A DNA stretch of 64,000 nt from NCBI RefSeq assembly GCF_015355755.1, contig NZ_JACVEE010000002.1:930001-994000 (forward strand), read 5' to 3'. Origin of the DNA: Nocardia sp. XZ_19_385. GTDB taxonomy: Bacteria; Actinomycetota; Actinomycetes; Mycobacteriales; Mycobacteriaceae. The notes beneath the pieces were generated by a model that had not been told where the DNA came from, did not search any database, and saw nothing but the letters and a program-made list of their open reading frames with translations. Positions within the stretch are counted from its first letter, which is position 1. The number at the start of each line of letters is the position of its first letter. Shown piece by piece: positions 1-7,882 of this stretch. A program made the position numbers and the translations under genes.

Positions 1-1299
1 CGCCTCCTTGATCGCCCGGGCCGCATGCCGGCTGGTGCACTCGATCATCGCGAGATACGAGCCTGCCGCGAACCCGTACGGCCCGGTGATCAGGAACATA
101 TTCGGGAATCGCGGCACGCTGACGCCCTGATAGGCCTGGTAGCGCTCGCGATCCCAGAACTCCCCCAGCTCCACGCCGTCCCGCCCGACCAGCGGATAGG
201 GCGGGGTGAATCCCTTCTCCATGACCCGGAATCCGGTGGCGCACACCAGCACATCGATCTTGCGGAGCTTCCCGTCCGCGGTCACCACCCCGGTTTTGGT
301 GATCTTCTGGATCGGGTCGGTCACCAGCTCGACATGCTCTTCGGTGAAGGTCCGCAGATACCGGTTGGACACCGAGGGCCGCTTACACCCGGGCGCATAG
401 TCGGGCGTCAATTGTGCTGCCAGCGCGTCATTTCCGGGCAATTGTGCCTTGTAGAGCGCGCCGCCGCCGCGCTGCGCCAGTTTCACGACGCCCGGGATAT
501 AGCTGTGGAACACTCCGACACCGGAGATGCCGAAGTCGATGCCCAGGGTCACCGCGGCGCGGATCACCCGGCGCAGCGGACCCACATTGACCATGATGTT
601 CTTGGCCAGTTCGGGGATCGGGAAATCGGCCTTCGGCACCACCCAAATCGGCCTGCGCTGGAACACCGTCAGCCGGGAGGCGACGTCGGCCAGCTCCGGA
701 ATCAATTGCAGCGCGGTCGCACCCGTCCCGATCACCGCGATCTGTTTACCCCGGTAGTCGTAGTCGTGGTCCCAGTCGGCGGTGTGCACGACTTTCCCCG
801 CGAACTTGCCGATGCCCTCGATCTCGGGCAGCTTGGGGACCTCCAGCCCGCCGACCGCACCGACCACGAACCGCGAGGTGACTACCTCCCCGGTGTCGGT
901 GCGCCCGCGCCACAGGTGCTGCTGCTCGTCCCATTCGCCGCCGACCACCTTGGTGTTCAACCGGATTCGGGAACGCAGCCCGTAGGCGTCGACCACCTGA
1001 TCGGCATACGCCTTCACCTCCGCGCCCGGCGCGAACATCCGCGACCACTGCTTGGGCGGCTCATAGGAGAAGCTGTAGTAGACCGACGGAATGTCCACGG
1101 CCACACCGGGATAGGTGTTGGCATGCCAGGTGCCGCCGATATCGCTGTTCTTGTCGACGATGAGGAAATTGTGGATACCGGCCTTGCGCAGTTCCACCCC
1201 CATGCCGATGCCGCCGAAACCCGCCCCGATCACCACGACGTCGTAGTCGGGCCGTTCGCCCGACGCCGGTCGCTCCGCGCGCTGCAGTGCAGTCGACAT
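1..1299 (-). CDS. Type I Baeyer-Villiger monooxygenase (flavin-containing), C-terminus beyond window
   Basis: FAD/NADPH-dependent oxygenase expected to insert oxygen next to a ketone or aldehyde carbonyl. The N-terminal Rossmann motif VVIGAGFGG lies at residues 22-30, a second dinucleotide motif IGTGATALQ near 190, and between them FAGKVVHTADW at 166-176, which fits the type I BVMO fingerprint FxGxxxHxxxW. The ATG at 1299 has a strong GGAGG ribosome site 4 bases upstream. The reading frame is still open at base 1, so the C-terminal end is missing; about 433 codons are present of the usual roughly 490-540. The substrate cannot be read from sequence. A 12-base element shared with the neighbouring kinases sits about 40 bases upstream of the start, so it may belong to the same regulon. 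Confidence 0.9.
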   Translation of the reverse strand, partial: MSTALQRAERPASGERPDYDVVVIGAGFGGIGMGVELRKAGIHNFLIVDKNSDIGGTWHANTYPGVAVDIPSVYYSFSYEPPKQWSRMFAPGAEVKAYADQVVDAYGLRSRIRLNTKVVGGEWDEQQHLWRGRTDTGEVVTSRFVVGAVGGLEVPKLPEIEGIGKFAGKVVHTADWDHDYDYRGKQIAVIGTGATALQLIPELADVASRLTVFQRRPIWVVPKADFPIPELAKNIMVNVGPLRRVIRAAVTLGIDFGISGVGVFHSYIPGVVKLAQRGGGALYKAQLPGNDALAAQLTPDYAPGCKRPSVSNRYLRTFTEEHVELVTDPIQKITKTGVVTADGKLRKIDVLVCATGFRVMEKGFTPPYPLVGRDGVELGEFWDRERYQAYQGVSVPRFPNMFLITGPYGFAAGSYLAMIECTSRHAARAIKEA

Positions 1300-1335
1300 G
1301 GTTACCTCCGTTGGTAGTCCACTATCGACGGTAGC

Positions 1336-1347
1336 ACTGTCTGGGAC
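1336..1347. promoter_or_regulatory. Copy 1 of a shared 12-base operator-like element
   Basis: ACTGTCTGGGAC lies 37-48 bases upstream of the monooxygenase start (which reads leftward). The same 12 bases recur exactly at 3669-3680, and 11 of 12 at 2841-2852 inside a perfect inverted repeat. The repeated position in three promoters flanking a FadR-type regulator gene suggests an operator. Binding is inferred, not shown. Confidence 0.55.
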
Positions 1348-1356
1348 GGATGGGAA

Positions 1357-2775
1357 TCACCCGATTCGGCGGACCTCGGCCTGCTCCCGCCGCTCCCGCA
1401 CACCGGCCAAATCGACAGGGCCGCTGGGCTTCCGTGGCTGCGCCTCCAGTGCTTCCTCCAGCTTCGGTAGCCAGCGCACGATCTCGTCTCGATACGGCCC
1501 TTCGGTTTCCAGCTGCGACAGCGTCCCGATCAAGGTCAGCGCCGACCGGGCGAACGGCGTGAAATAGGCGGGCATGGTCAATTGCCTTGTCACATTCGAC
1601 AATTCGAGTTTCGTCGTCCGCTGGACCTGGGTGCGCAGCCACGGGGTGGTCAGTCGATATCTGGAACGACGAAAAGGCTCACTGGCGGCCTGCACCGTCT
1701 TGAACAACGCGTCGATATCGAAAACCCGGCTCGATTCCACGAATCCGTGCCGGCGCGCGGCCAGCTCCAGATCTTTCGGCCCGCCTTTGAAAATCGCGGT
1801 GCAGTAATCCAACGCGAGCTCGTCGAAACCCGCGGGCGGCCACGGGCAGCAGGCGCCGAAATCGACGATGCCGAGCCGTCCGTCGGGCAGCACCCGGAAA
1901 TTCCCGGGGTGCGGATCGGCATAGAGCAGTCCGTCGCGAGCCCACCCGGACAACACGAAACGCAGCATGAGCATGCCCAGCCGATCCCGTTCGTCCTGGC
2001 TGCCGTTCGCGAGCACCCGGGTCAGCGGCGTGCCGTCGAGCCATTCGGTGATCAGCACATCGCCGCGCTGCGCCACCACATTCGGGATGCAGAAATCGGG
2101 ATCGTCGGCATAGGCGGCGGCGAACGCACGCTGATGCTCGGCCTCGGCGGCGTAATCGAGTTCGGCCCGCACGCCGTCGCAGATCGCCTCGGTCACGCCC
2201 TTCACGTCGGCGCCGGAGAGAAACACCGTGGCCAGCATGGAAATACGGCGCAACTGCACCAGATCGCCTTCGATCGCGGCCCGCGCACCGGGGTACATGA
2301 TCTTTACCGCGACCCGGCGGCCGTCCTGCCACACCGCGCGATGCACCTGCCCGATGGACGCGGCGGCGGCGCGGCGATCGTCGAATTCCTGGAAATGCCA
2401 GCGCCAATCCGCGCCCAGGTGCTCGGCCATGGTCGCGTGCACCATCGCCGGCAGCATGGCCGGGGCCGAATCCTGCAGCTGGCTCAGCGCGACTGTGTAC
2501 GGCTCGGCCACCTCGCGCGGCAACGCCAGACCATAGATCGCCAGCAGCTGCCCGAGTTTGGCCGCACACCCCTTCAGCTCACCCAATACCTCGAAGATGT
2601 GCTGGGCCGTGCGCAATTGGATGTCGCGATTGATCTCGCTCGACGAACGCCCGAGCACCCGCTTACCGACCCCCGCGGCCTGCCGCCCCGCGTACGCCAC
2701 CGGCAACGCCGCCAGTTTGGCACTGCGCACCGAGCTCCGTACCGGCGGCTTCTTTCCAGAACCCAGCCCAGTCAT
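1357..2775 (-). CDS. ABC1/AarF (UbiB-type) atypical kinase, copy 1
   Basis: Atypical protein-kinase-like ATPase of the ABC1/ADCK/UbiB family, 472 residues. Family hallmarks are all visible: KLGQ at 73-76, the Ala-rich loop ending ASIGQVH near 139-145, Lys158 in VAVKIMYPG, the catalytic-loop variant DPHPGN at 287-292 and DFG at 305-307. It should therefore bind nucleotide. Family members act in quinone or lipid homeostasis at membranes, but the role in actinobacteria is poorly defined. No membrane segment is obvious. It is divergent from the FadR-type gene and paralogous to the kinase at 3720-5057. The C-terminal 30 residues are charged and Arg/Glu rich. Confidence 0.93.
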   Translation of the reverse strand: MTGLGSGKKPPVRSSVRSAKLAALPVAYAGRQAAGVGKRVLGRSSSEINRDIQLRTAQHIFEVLGELKGCAAKLGQLLAIYGLALPREVAEPYTVALSQLQDSAPAMLPAMVHATMAEHLGADWRWHFQEFDDRRAAAASIGQVHRAVWQDGRRVAVKIMYPGARAAIEGDLVQLRRISMLATVFLSGADVKGVTEAICDGVRAELDYAAEAEHQRAFAAAYADDPDFCIPNVVAQRGDVLITEWLDGTPLTRVLANGSQDERDRLGMLMLRFVLSGWARDGLLYADPHPGNFRVLPDGRLGIVDFGACCPWPPAGFDELALDYCTAIFKGGPKDLELAARRHGFVESSRVFDIDALFKTVQAASEPFRRSRYRLTTPWLRTQVQRTTKLELSNVTRQLTMPAYFTPFARSALTLIGTLSQLETEGPYRDEIVRWLPKLEEALEAQPRKPSGPVDLAGVRERREQAEVRRIG

Positions 2776-2840
2776 GAATCACCTCACACTCTGCGCTGAC
2801 CAGTGTTACCGCAGGTGCGGTATGGCACAAGAGGGCCTAG

Positions 2841-2867
2841 ACTGTCTGGGATAATTGGCCCAGACTT
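2841..2867 (+). promoter_or_regulatory. Palindromic operator with embedded -10 for the FadR-type gene
   Basis: GTCTGGG (2844-2850) and CCCAGAC (2859-2865) form a perfect inverted repeat with an 8-base spacer. A good -10 box, GATAAT at 2850-2855, lies between the arms, so bound protein would block the promoter. The left half is copy 2 of the shared element (11 of 12 bases). The site serves the divergent pair AarF copy 1 and the FadR-type regulator, which fits autoregulation. Confidence 0.7.
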
Positions 2868-2881
2868 GAGAGGTGGCATCG

Positions 2882-3649
2882 ATGGGATCCCAAACGGTAG
2901 TCGCCGACGTTGCCGACGAATTGGCGCGCCGGGTTGCCGCAGGGGAATATCAGCCAGGGGATTTGATGCCCTCGGTCCGCCAGGTCGCCGAGGAATTCCA
3001 GATGAACCGCGCGACCGCGCAGCTGACTCTCGGGCGGCTGGAGTCCTACGGTTTCGTCGAAGCACGCCGGGGCAAGGGGTTCACCATTCGTGACGTCCGG
3101 GAGGCGGGCGGCATCGATGTGTACCGGCATCTGTTTCGTTTTTCCAGTCCCGAGGTCGCGATCGACATGTTCCGCGACATCGTGGAAGTCGAACGCGGGA
3201 TCGTGATGGAGGCGCTGCTCGCTTACACCGGCAGCGCGCAGGAGATCGAATCGGCGGAATTGAAATCGGCCGTCGACGAGATGGAAGCGCTGGCGCGCCT
3301 CGAAGTTCCGGATTTCCACCGGATTCTCGATATCGAACTCACGCTGGTGCGCACCCTGCTGACCAGTATCGGTTCGAGCATGCAGCGCGCGATCCTGAAT
3401 TCCATCGGCGACATGGTGCTCGAAGTACCCGAAGCCATCGAAGCTTTCTTCGCCGGCGCCGCGGACCTGCATGTGCTGGTATGGCGGGCGCTGATCGCGG
3501 TGTGGGAATCCGGGTCGGGGCCCTCGGAGGCGCAACTGGCGCTGTTCGAGGACCTGTTCGGGATGTACCACGAGAAGGTCGTCGCGCGCTTCAACGAGCT
3601 CGTCGGCGCCGTCGGCGAAGCGGAAGAGGCGCACGCGGCCACCGCGTAG
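2882..3649 (+). CDS. GntR-family transcriptional regulator, FadR-like
   Basis: DNA-binding regulator of 255 residues. The N-terminal winged helix-turn-helix (about residues 10-75) contains the typical PSVRQVAEEFQMNRATAQ recognition region followed by a wing ending GKGFTIRD. The C-terminal all-helical region resembles the FCD/FadR effector domain, which in relatives binds acyl-CoA or small acids. I prefer the ATG at 2882 because GAGAGG lies 8-13 bases upstream; an in-frame GTG at 2873 would overlap that ribosome site. It sits between two paralogous AarF kinases, and the same operator-like element is found in front of both and of the monooxygenase, so these are its likely targets. Confidence 0.88.
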   Translation: MGSQTVVADVADELARRVAAGEYQPGDLMPSVRQVAEEFQMNRATAQLTLGRLESYGFVEARRGKGFTIRDVREAGGIDVYRHLFRFSSPEVAIDMFRDIVEVERGIVMEALLAYTGSAQEIESAELKSAVDEMEALARLEVPDFHRILDIELTLVRTLLTSIGSSMQRAILNSIGDMVLEVPEAIEAFFAGAADLHVLVWRALIAVWESGSGPSEAQLALFEDLFGMYHEKVVARFNELVGAVGEAEEAHAATA

Positions 3650-3668
3650 GGGAACGCCAGGTTGACCG

Positions 3669-3680
3669 ACTGTCTGGGAC
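3669..3680. promoter_or_regulatory. Copy 3 of the shared 12-base operator-like element
   Basis: ACTGTCTGGGAC, identical to 1336-1347, lies 40-51 bases upstream of the AarF copy 2 start. It is followed by GCCATACCG, also present in the leader of AarF copy 1 on its coding strand, which may mark a shared promoter sequence. Confidence 0.55.
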
Positions 3681-3719
3681 GCCATACCGTGGGGTGACGG
3701 CCGAACAAGGGAGTTCACC

Positions 3720-5057
3720 ATGGCAGGCAGCAGACGCACCGGTTTTGCGCGATCGGCGAAGCTCGCGAGCCTGCCCATGGGCATCATGGCCCGCCGGGTC
3801 ACCGCGACCGGCAAGGCACTGGTCACCGGCGCCTCCCGCGGCGACCTCGACGACGCGCTGATCGAGAAAGCCGCCGACGAGGTCTTCGCTGTGCTCGGTG
3901 AACTCAAGGGCGGCGCGATGAAGCTCGGGCAGGCGCTCAGCGTCGCGGAGGCGAGTATTCCGCCGCGCTTCGCCGACCGCTACCGCACCGCGCTGGTCAA
4001 ACTGCAGTCGCAGGCGCCGCCGATGTCCACCCGATCGGTGCACCGCATGCTCACCGAACAGCTCGGAACCCGTTGGCGGGACCGGTTTTCCGTGTTCGAC
4101 GACGAGCCGGTCGCCGCGGCCAGCATCGGCCAGGTGCACCGCGCTGTCTGGCACGACGGACGCACCGTCGCGGTGAAAGTGCAGTATCCGGGCGCGGATA
4201 CCGCGCTGCTGTCGGATCTGAAGATGCTTCAGATGTTCTCCGGCGCCTTCACCAAGCTGATGCCGGGCGCGGACGCCAAGGGCCTGATCGACGAGTTCAT
4301 CGCCCGCACCGCCGATGAGCTGGACTACCGCATCGAATCCGCGCATCAACGGCGCTTCGCCCTGGCCTTCGACGGTGACCCGCGATTCTTCGTGCCGAAG
4401 GTGATCGCGAGCGCCCCGAAAGTGCTTGTCACCCAATGGCTGGAAGCCACCCCGCTGGCGCAGATCATCACCGGCGGTTCGAAAGCGCAGCGCGACAGCG
4501 CCGGACTGCTGCTGGCCGAATTCGGCCTGAGTTCACCGGCGCGCGTCGGCTACCTGCACTGTGATCCCCATCCCGGCAATTTCCAGCTGCTCGATGACGG
4601 CCGGTTGGGCGTCATCGACTTCGGTGCGTCCATCGCACTGCCGCAGGGCATTCCCGCAGTCATCGGAGAACTGGCCCGGCACGCCGTCGCCGAGGACTAC
4701 CTCGCGGCGGCGAAGACATTGCAGGACAACGGATTCCTGCGCCCGGGCCAGCAGCTGGAGATCGAACCGATCCAACGCCTGGTCGCACCGATCGTCGCCC
4801 AGATCGACGGCGACAACCTGCACATCAGCCGAAAACTGTTGCAGGGTCACACCGCTCGCGCACTGGACGTGAAGAACATGTCGATGAACAACGCGATGGC
4901 GATCAAGGCGCCCGCGCAGTGGCCCGAATTGGCCATGCTCGGAAGGACATTCGCCGGGGTTGTCGGTGTCTGCGCGCAGCTGGACGCGGAAGGTCCTTTC
5001 CTCGGCCTGGTGCAACGATGGCTGCCCGGCTACGCCGCCGATGGGGCCGCGGCCTAG
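3720..5057 (+). CDS. ABC1/AarF (UbiB-type) atypical kinase, copy 2
   Basis: Paralogue of the kinase at 1357-2775, 445 residues. KLGQ is at 68-71, followed by AAASIGQVHRAVW, VAVKVQYPG, DPHPGNFQLL and VIDFGA, so the nucleotide-binding set is intact. The two proteins share the N-terminal pattern FARSAKLASLP / RSAKLAALP, indicating a local duplication around the regulator. The ATG has AAGGGAG upstream. The stop codon overlaps the stop of the convergent ThrE-type gene in the tetramer CTAG. A role in membrane lipid or quinone homeostasis is plausible from family knowledge only. Confidence 0.93.
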   Translation: MAGSRRTGFARSAKLASLPMGIMARRVTATGKALVTGASRGDLDDALIEKAADEVFAVLGELKGGAMKLGQALSVAEASIPPRFADRYRTALVKLQSQAPPMSTRSVHRMLTEQLGTRWRDRFSVFDDEPVAAASIGQVHRAVWHDGRTVAVKVQYPGADTALLSDLKMLQMFSGAFTKLMPGADAKGLIDEFIARTADELDYRIESAHQRRFALAFDGDPRFFVPKVIASAPKVLVTQWLEATPLAQIITGGSKAQRDSAGLLLAEFGLSSPARVGYLHCDPHPGNFQLLDDGRLGVIDFGASIALPQGIPAVIGELARHAVAEDYLAAAKTLQDNGFLRPGQQLEIEPIQRLVAPIVAQIDGDNLHISRKLLQGHTARALDVKNMSMNNAMAIKAPAQWPELAMLGRTFAGVVGVCAQLDAEGPFLGLVQRWLPGYAADGAAA

Positions 5058-6430
5058 GAGCGACCGGCGGGCAGGAAAGTGTCCAGCAGCGTGCTGATTC
5101 GCGGTCGCTGATCCCCGACCAGACCCGAGCCGACCAGCACACCCAGGGCGATGGACAGCACGGTGAGCAGCGCCGAGACGATCACATGCAGCCCATTGGG
5201 ATCGGACTGCCCGATCAGGTCCGAAACCCCGGTCAGCCCGATCCCGCCGGGCACCAGCATCCAGAACGCGGGCAGGAACGCGACCTGCGACGGCGGCGCG
5301 TTCTTGCGGCGCTGCACCAGGTAGGCGGCCGGGACCGCGATCAGCCCGCCGAGGAAAGCACCCAGCACCTGTCCGGAGAAGTGCCCGCCCAGCGCCTGCG
5401 CCGCGTAGGTCACATAGAGCACGATCAGCAACCAGCCCAGGGATTTCGGCGGCGCGCTGGCCCGCCAGGAATGCCCGATGCCGATCAGCAGCACGCCCAG
5501 GAACGGCGCCCACCAGCCCAGCTGATCGACCCCGCTGGATTCCGGGACCGGGTGCCGCCCAAGCCCTTCCAGCCCGATCAGCAGTCCGAAGGACAACAGC
5601 AGCAGCACATTCATGCCGTAGATGAGCCGGCTCGCCCCGGCCACCATGGACCCGGTGGCCAATTCGATGGTGCCGTTGGTGAGCATGGCCCCGGGCAGCA
5701 TGGTGGCGACCGCCGGGATCAGCAGCTGGCTGGGATGCCCGCCGGACAGCTGCGCCGGGAACCGGAACGCCACCCACGAAACCAGCGCCGCGGCGGTGAC
5801 CGGCAGCGCCAGTGACAGCAGCGGGATCCGGTGCGCGAGCCACACCAGCACGCCGACCAGCCCGCCGAGCACGCAGTAGCCGACGAGCGCGTGCGCGGCC
5901 GGGTTGAGCATCAGCCCCAGCCCGACGGTGAGCACCACCTGCCCGAGCATGGTCAGCAGCACCGGGTTGCGCGGTTCCGAGTCGAAGATGCCTTGCAACG
6001 ACCTGGTTACCTCGGTGGGCGGCGGCAGCTCCGCCTTCACCCGATCCAACAGCCGGTACAGCGCCGCGATCTGGTCCAGCCGCAGGGTATCCACGGAGGC
6101 GCTCAGGATGTCGACCGCGGAACCGTTCGCGTCCTGGATCCGCACGAAGACCCCGGTCGGCAGGACGAAGAAATGCACGCCCTGCGCGCCGTAGCGGTGG
6201 GCCAGTTCGTCCAGCATCGACTGCACTCGGTTAGTGGTCTCACCAGCCCCGATCAGGGCGACACCGAGCCAGCGCAGCAGATCGAGCAGGTCCGCCGACA
6301 CCGGTGGCTCCGCGAGCGGAGACGGCTTGGGCGGCAACGGCGCCCGCGCCGCGTCCCAGTGCCGCAACAGGAAATCGGCAAGGTCCCCGAACCGCCCGTC
6401 GACCCACGACCTCACCCGTCCCGAGTGCAC
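5054..6430 (-). CDS. ThrE-family threonine/serine exporter-like membrane protein
   Basis: Polytopic membrane protein, 458 residues. The N-terminal soluble part (about 40-160) carries the ThrE/DUF1212 pattern AGETTNRVQSMLDELAHRYG and a conserved FFVLPTGVFVRI strand. The C-terminal part has about ten hydrophobic segments, matching the fused DUF1212-DUF3815 arrangement of Corynebacterium ThrE, which exports threonine and serine by proton motive force. The GTG start at 6430 is supported by GGGAGGTGAG nine bases upstream. The substrate of this homologue is uncertain. It is convergent with AarF copy 2 with a 4-base overlap. Confidence 0.85.
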   Translation of the reverse strand: MHSGRVRSWVDGRFGDLADFLLRHWDAARAPLPPKPSPLAEPPVSADLLDLLRWLGVALIGAGETTNRVQSMLDELAHRYGAQGVHFFVLPTGVFVRIQDANGSAVDILSASVDTLRLDQIAALYRLLDRVKAELPPPTEVTRSLQGIFDSEPRNPVLLTMLGQVVLTVGLGLMLNPAAHALVGYCVLGGLVGVLVWLAHRIPLLSLALPVTAAALVSWVAFRFPAQLSGGHPSQLLIPAVATMLPGAMLTNGTIELATGSMVAGASRLIYGMNVLLLLSFGLLIGLEGLGRHPVPESSGVDQLGWWAPFLGVLLIGIGHSWRASAPPKSLGWLLIVLYVTYAAQALGGHFSGQVLGAFLGGLIAVPAAYLVQRRKNAPPSQVAFLPAFWMLVPGGIGLTGVSDLIGQSDPNGLHVIVSALLTVLSIALGVLVGSGLVGDQRPRISTLLDTFLPAGRS

Positions 6431-6515
6431 GCTGCCCGCTCACCTCCCTGCCGTTACCGGTTTCGGGCAAGCCTATGGCAACCATCGGTGCCGGACTTCG
6501 AACTGCGCTACGGCC

Positions 6516-7640
6516 TTACAGCGCGTCGTTGAGCTTGTTCAACCGGTCGCAGGCGTCGACGTACTCCTGGATCAGGCGCGCGACCACATCGGCGGAACGC
6601 TCGACCTTGTTCATCATGCCGACGACCTGGCCGACCGGATTGAAGTTCACGTCCTTGGCCTGCTCGGGGTAGCGATGCCCGCGCTTGACACCATCGATCG
6701 CCACCATCATCTGCAACGGCATGCCCAGCGGCTTCGGGTTCTCCGGCGCCTCCCAGGCTTCGGTCCAGTCGTTCTTGAGCATGCGGGCCGGCTTACCGGT
6801 CCAGGCGCGGGAGCGCACGGTGTCGTTGCTGGAGGCCTCGAGATAGCTCTGCATCTGGGCAGGCGGCACATTGGCCTCCTCGACCGTGAGCCAGATGGAA
6901 CCGGTCCACACGCCGGCCGCGCCCATCGCCATCGCGGCGGCGACCTGGCGGCCGTTGCCGACACCGCCCGCGGCGAGCAGCGGCAGCTCGCCGATCGCGT
7001 CGACCACCTGCGGCCACAACACCATCGAGGAGACCTCACCGGTGTGCCCGCCGCCCTCGGTGCCCTGGCAGACGACGAAGTCCAGGCCCGCCGCCTTGTG
7101 GTTGAGCGCGTGCTTGACCGAACCGCACAGCGCGCCGATCAAGCGGCCGGAGTCCTGGATCTGCTTGATCACGTCGTCGGGCGGGGTGCCCAGCGCGTTC
7201 GCGACCAGCTTCGCCTTGGGATGCTTGAGGATGACTTCGATCTGCGGCGCGACGGTAGTCGCGGTCCAGCCGAGCAGCTGGGTGACCTGCTCCTCCTCGG
7301 GCAGATGCGGCACGCCGTGGTCGTTGAGCAGTTTCTCGGCGAAATCCCGGTGGCCCTGCGGAACCAGTTCCGCCAGTTTGGCTTCCAGTTCCTCGGGGCT
7401 CAGGCCCTCGACGCCCTTACCCTCGTACTTGGACGGGATCACCAAGTCGACGCCGTAGACGCCGGTGACGTGCTCGTCCAGCCAGGCCAGCTCGACCTCG
7501 AGCTGTTCGGCGGTGAAGCCCACCGCGCCGAGCACGCCGATGCCACCGGCATTGCTGACCGCGGCGGCTACGTCGCGGCAGTGAGTGAAGGCGAAGATGG
7601 GGAACTCGATCCCCAGCCGGTCGCAGATTTCGGTACGCAT
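6516..7640 (-). CDS. Nitronate monooxygenase / 2-nitropropane dioxygenase-like flavoprotein, copy 1
   Basis: FMN-dependent TIM-barrel enzyme, 374 residues. The glycine-rich QGTEGGGHTG segment and the phosphate-binding AAGGVGNGRQVAAAMAMGA are those of the NMO/2NPD family, which includes nitronate oxidases and the mycobacterial steroid-ring enzyme IpdC. The ATG at 7640 (MRTEICDRLGIEFPIF) has GGGAG upstream and aligns with the barrel start; the frame extends upstream to 7781 but that extension has no sensible domain. A KstR-like palindrome lies 136-150 bases upstream, hinting at a steroid or lipid role. True substrate unknown. Confidence 0.87.
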   Translation of the reverse strand: MRTEICDRLGIEFPIFAFTHCRDVAAAVSNAGGIGVLGAVGFTAEQLEVELAWLDEHVTGVYGVDLVIPSKYEGKGVEGLSPEELEAKLAELVPQGHRDFAEKLLNDHGVPHLPEEEQVTQLLGWTATTVAPQIEVILKHPKAKLVANALGTPPDDVIKQIQDSGRLIGALCGSVKHALNHKAAGLDFVVCQGTEGGGHTGEVSSMVLWPQVVDAIGELPLLAAGGVGNGRQVAAAMAMGAAGVWTGSIWLTVEEANVPPAQMQSYLEASSNDTVRSRAWTGKPARMLKNDWTEAWEAPENPKPLGMPLQMMVAIDGVKRGHRYPEQAKDVNFNPVGQVVGMMNKVERSADVVARLIQEYVDACDRLNKLNDAL

Positions 7641-7662
7641 GGCGTGCTGGTCTCCCTCGCGG

Positions 7663-7676
7663 AACTGGTTACAGTT
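7663..7676. promoter_or_regulatory. Short inverted repeat in the NMO leader
   Basis: AACTG-GTTA-CAGTT lies 23-36 bases upstream of the NMO start codon. The position fits an operator or a core-promoter element. Arms are only 5 bases, so chance is possible. Confidence 0.3.
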
Positions 7677-7770
7677 TTGCTGCGGCCCGCAACGCTCGAA
7701 ACTGCCGCATACCGCGAGTATCGCCGTGGCGCGGCAGCGGCAGCATCGACTGGCGGGTGCACCATGAATT

Positions 7771-7790
7771 GACAGTAACACGTTCTAGTT
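7771..7790. promoter_or_regulatory. KstR-like box between NMO and 2OG oxygenase
   Basis: The segment TAACACGTTCTAGTT (7776-7790) matches the right-hand 14 bases of the KstR consensus AACTAGAACACGTTCTAGTT and 16 of 20 positions overall. KstR is the TetR-family repressor of cholesterol catabolism in mycobacteria and relatives. The site lies between the divergent genes at 7640 and 7883. Confidence 0.45.
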
Positions 7791-7882
7791 TTGTCGGTAC
7801 AGCCTCAATTTCTCCTTAACCGGGACGCCGAATCCGGCACCGACCCAATAGGATCGCGATGTTCGTTTGGGAGGGAGTGACC

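Noticed and set aside
25..1317. 430-codon open frame on the + strand opposite the monooxygenase
   Set aside because: Low-complexity, Arg/Gly/His-rich translation that mirrors the high-GC codon pattern of the real leftward gene; no domain.
1582..2799. 405-codon + strand frame opposite AarF copy 1
   Set aside because: Antisense to a convincing kinase with all ABC1 motifs; composition is typical of a shadow frame.
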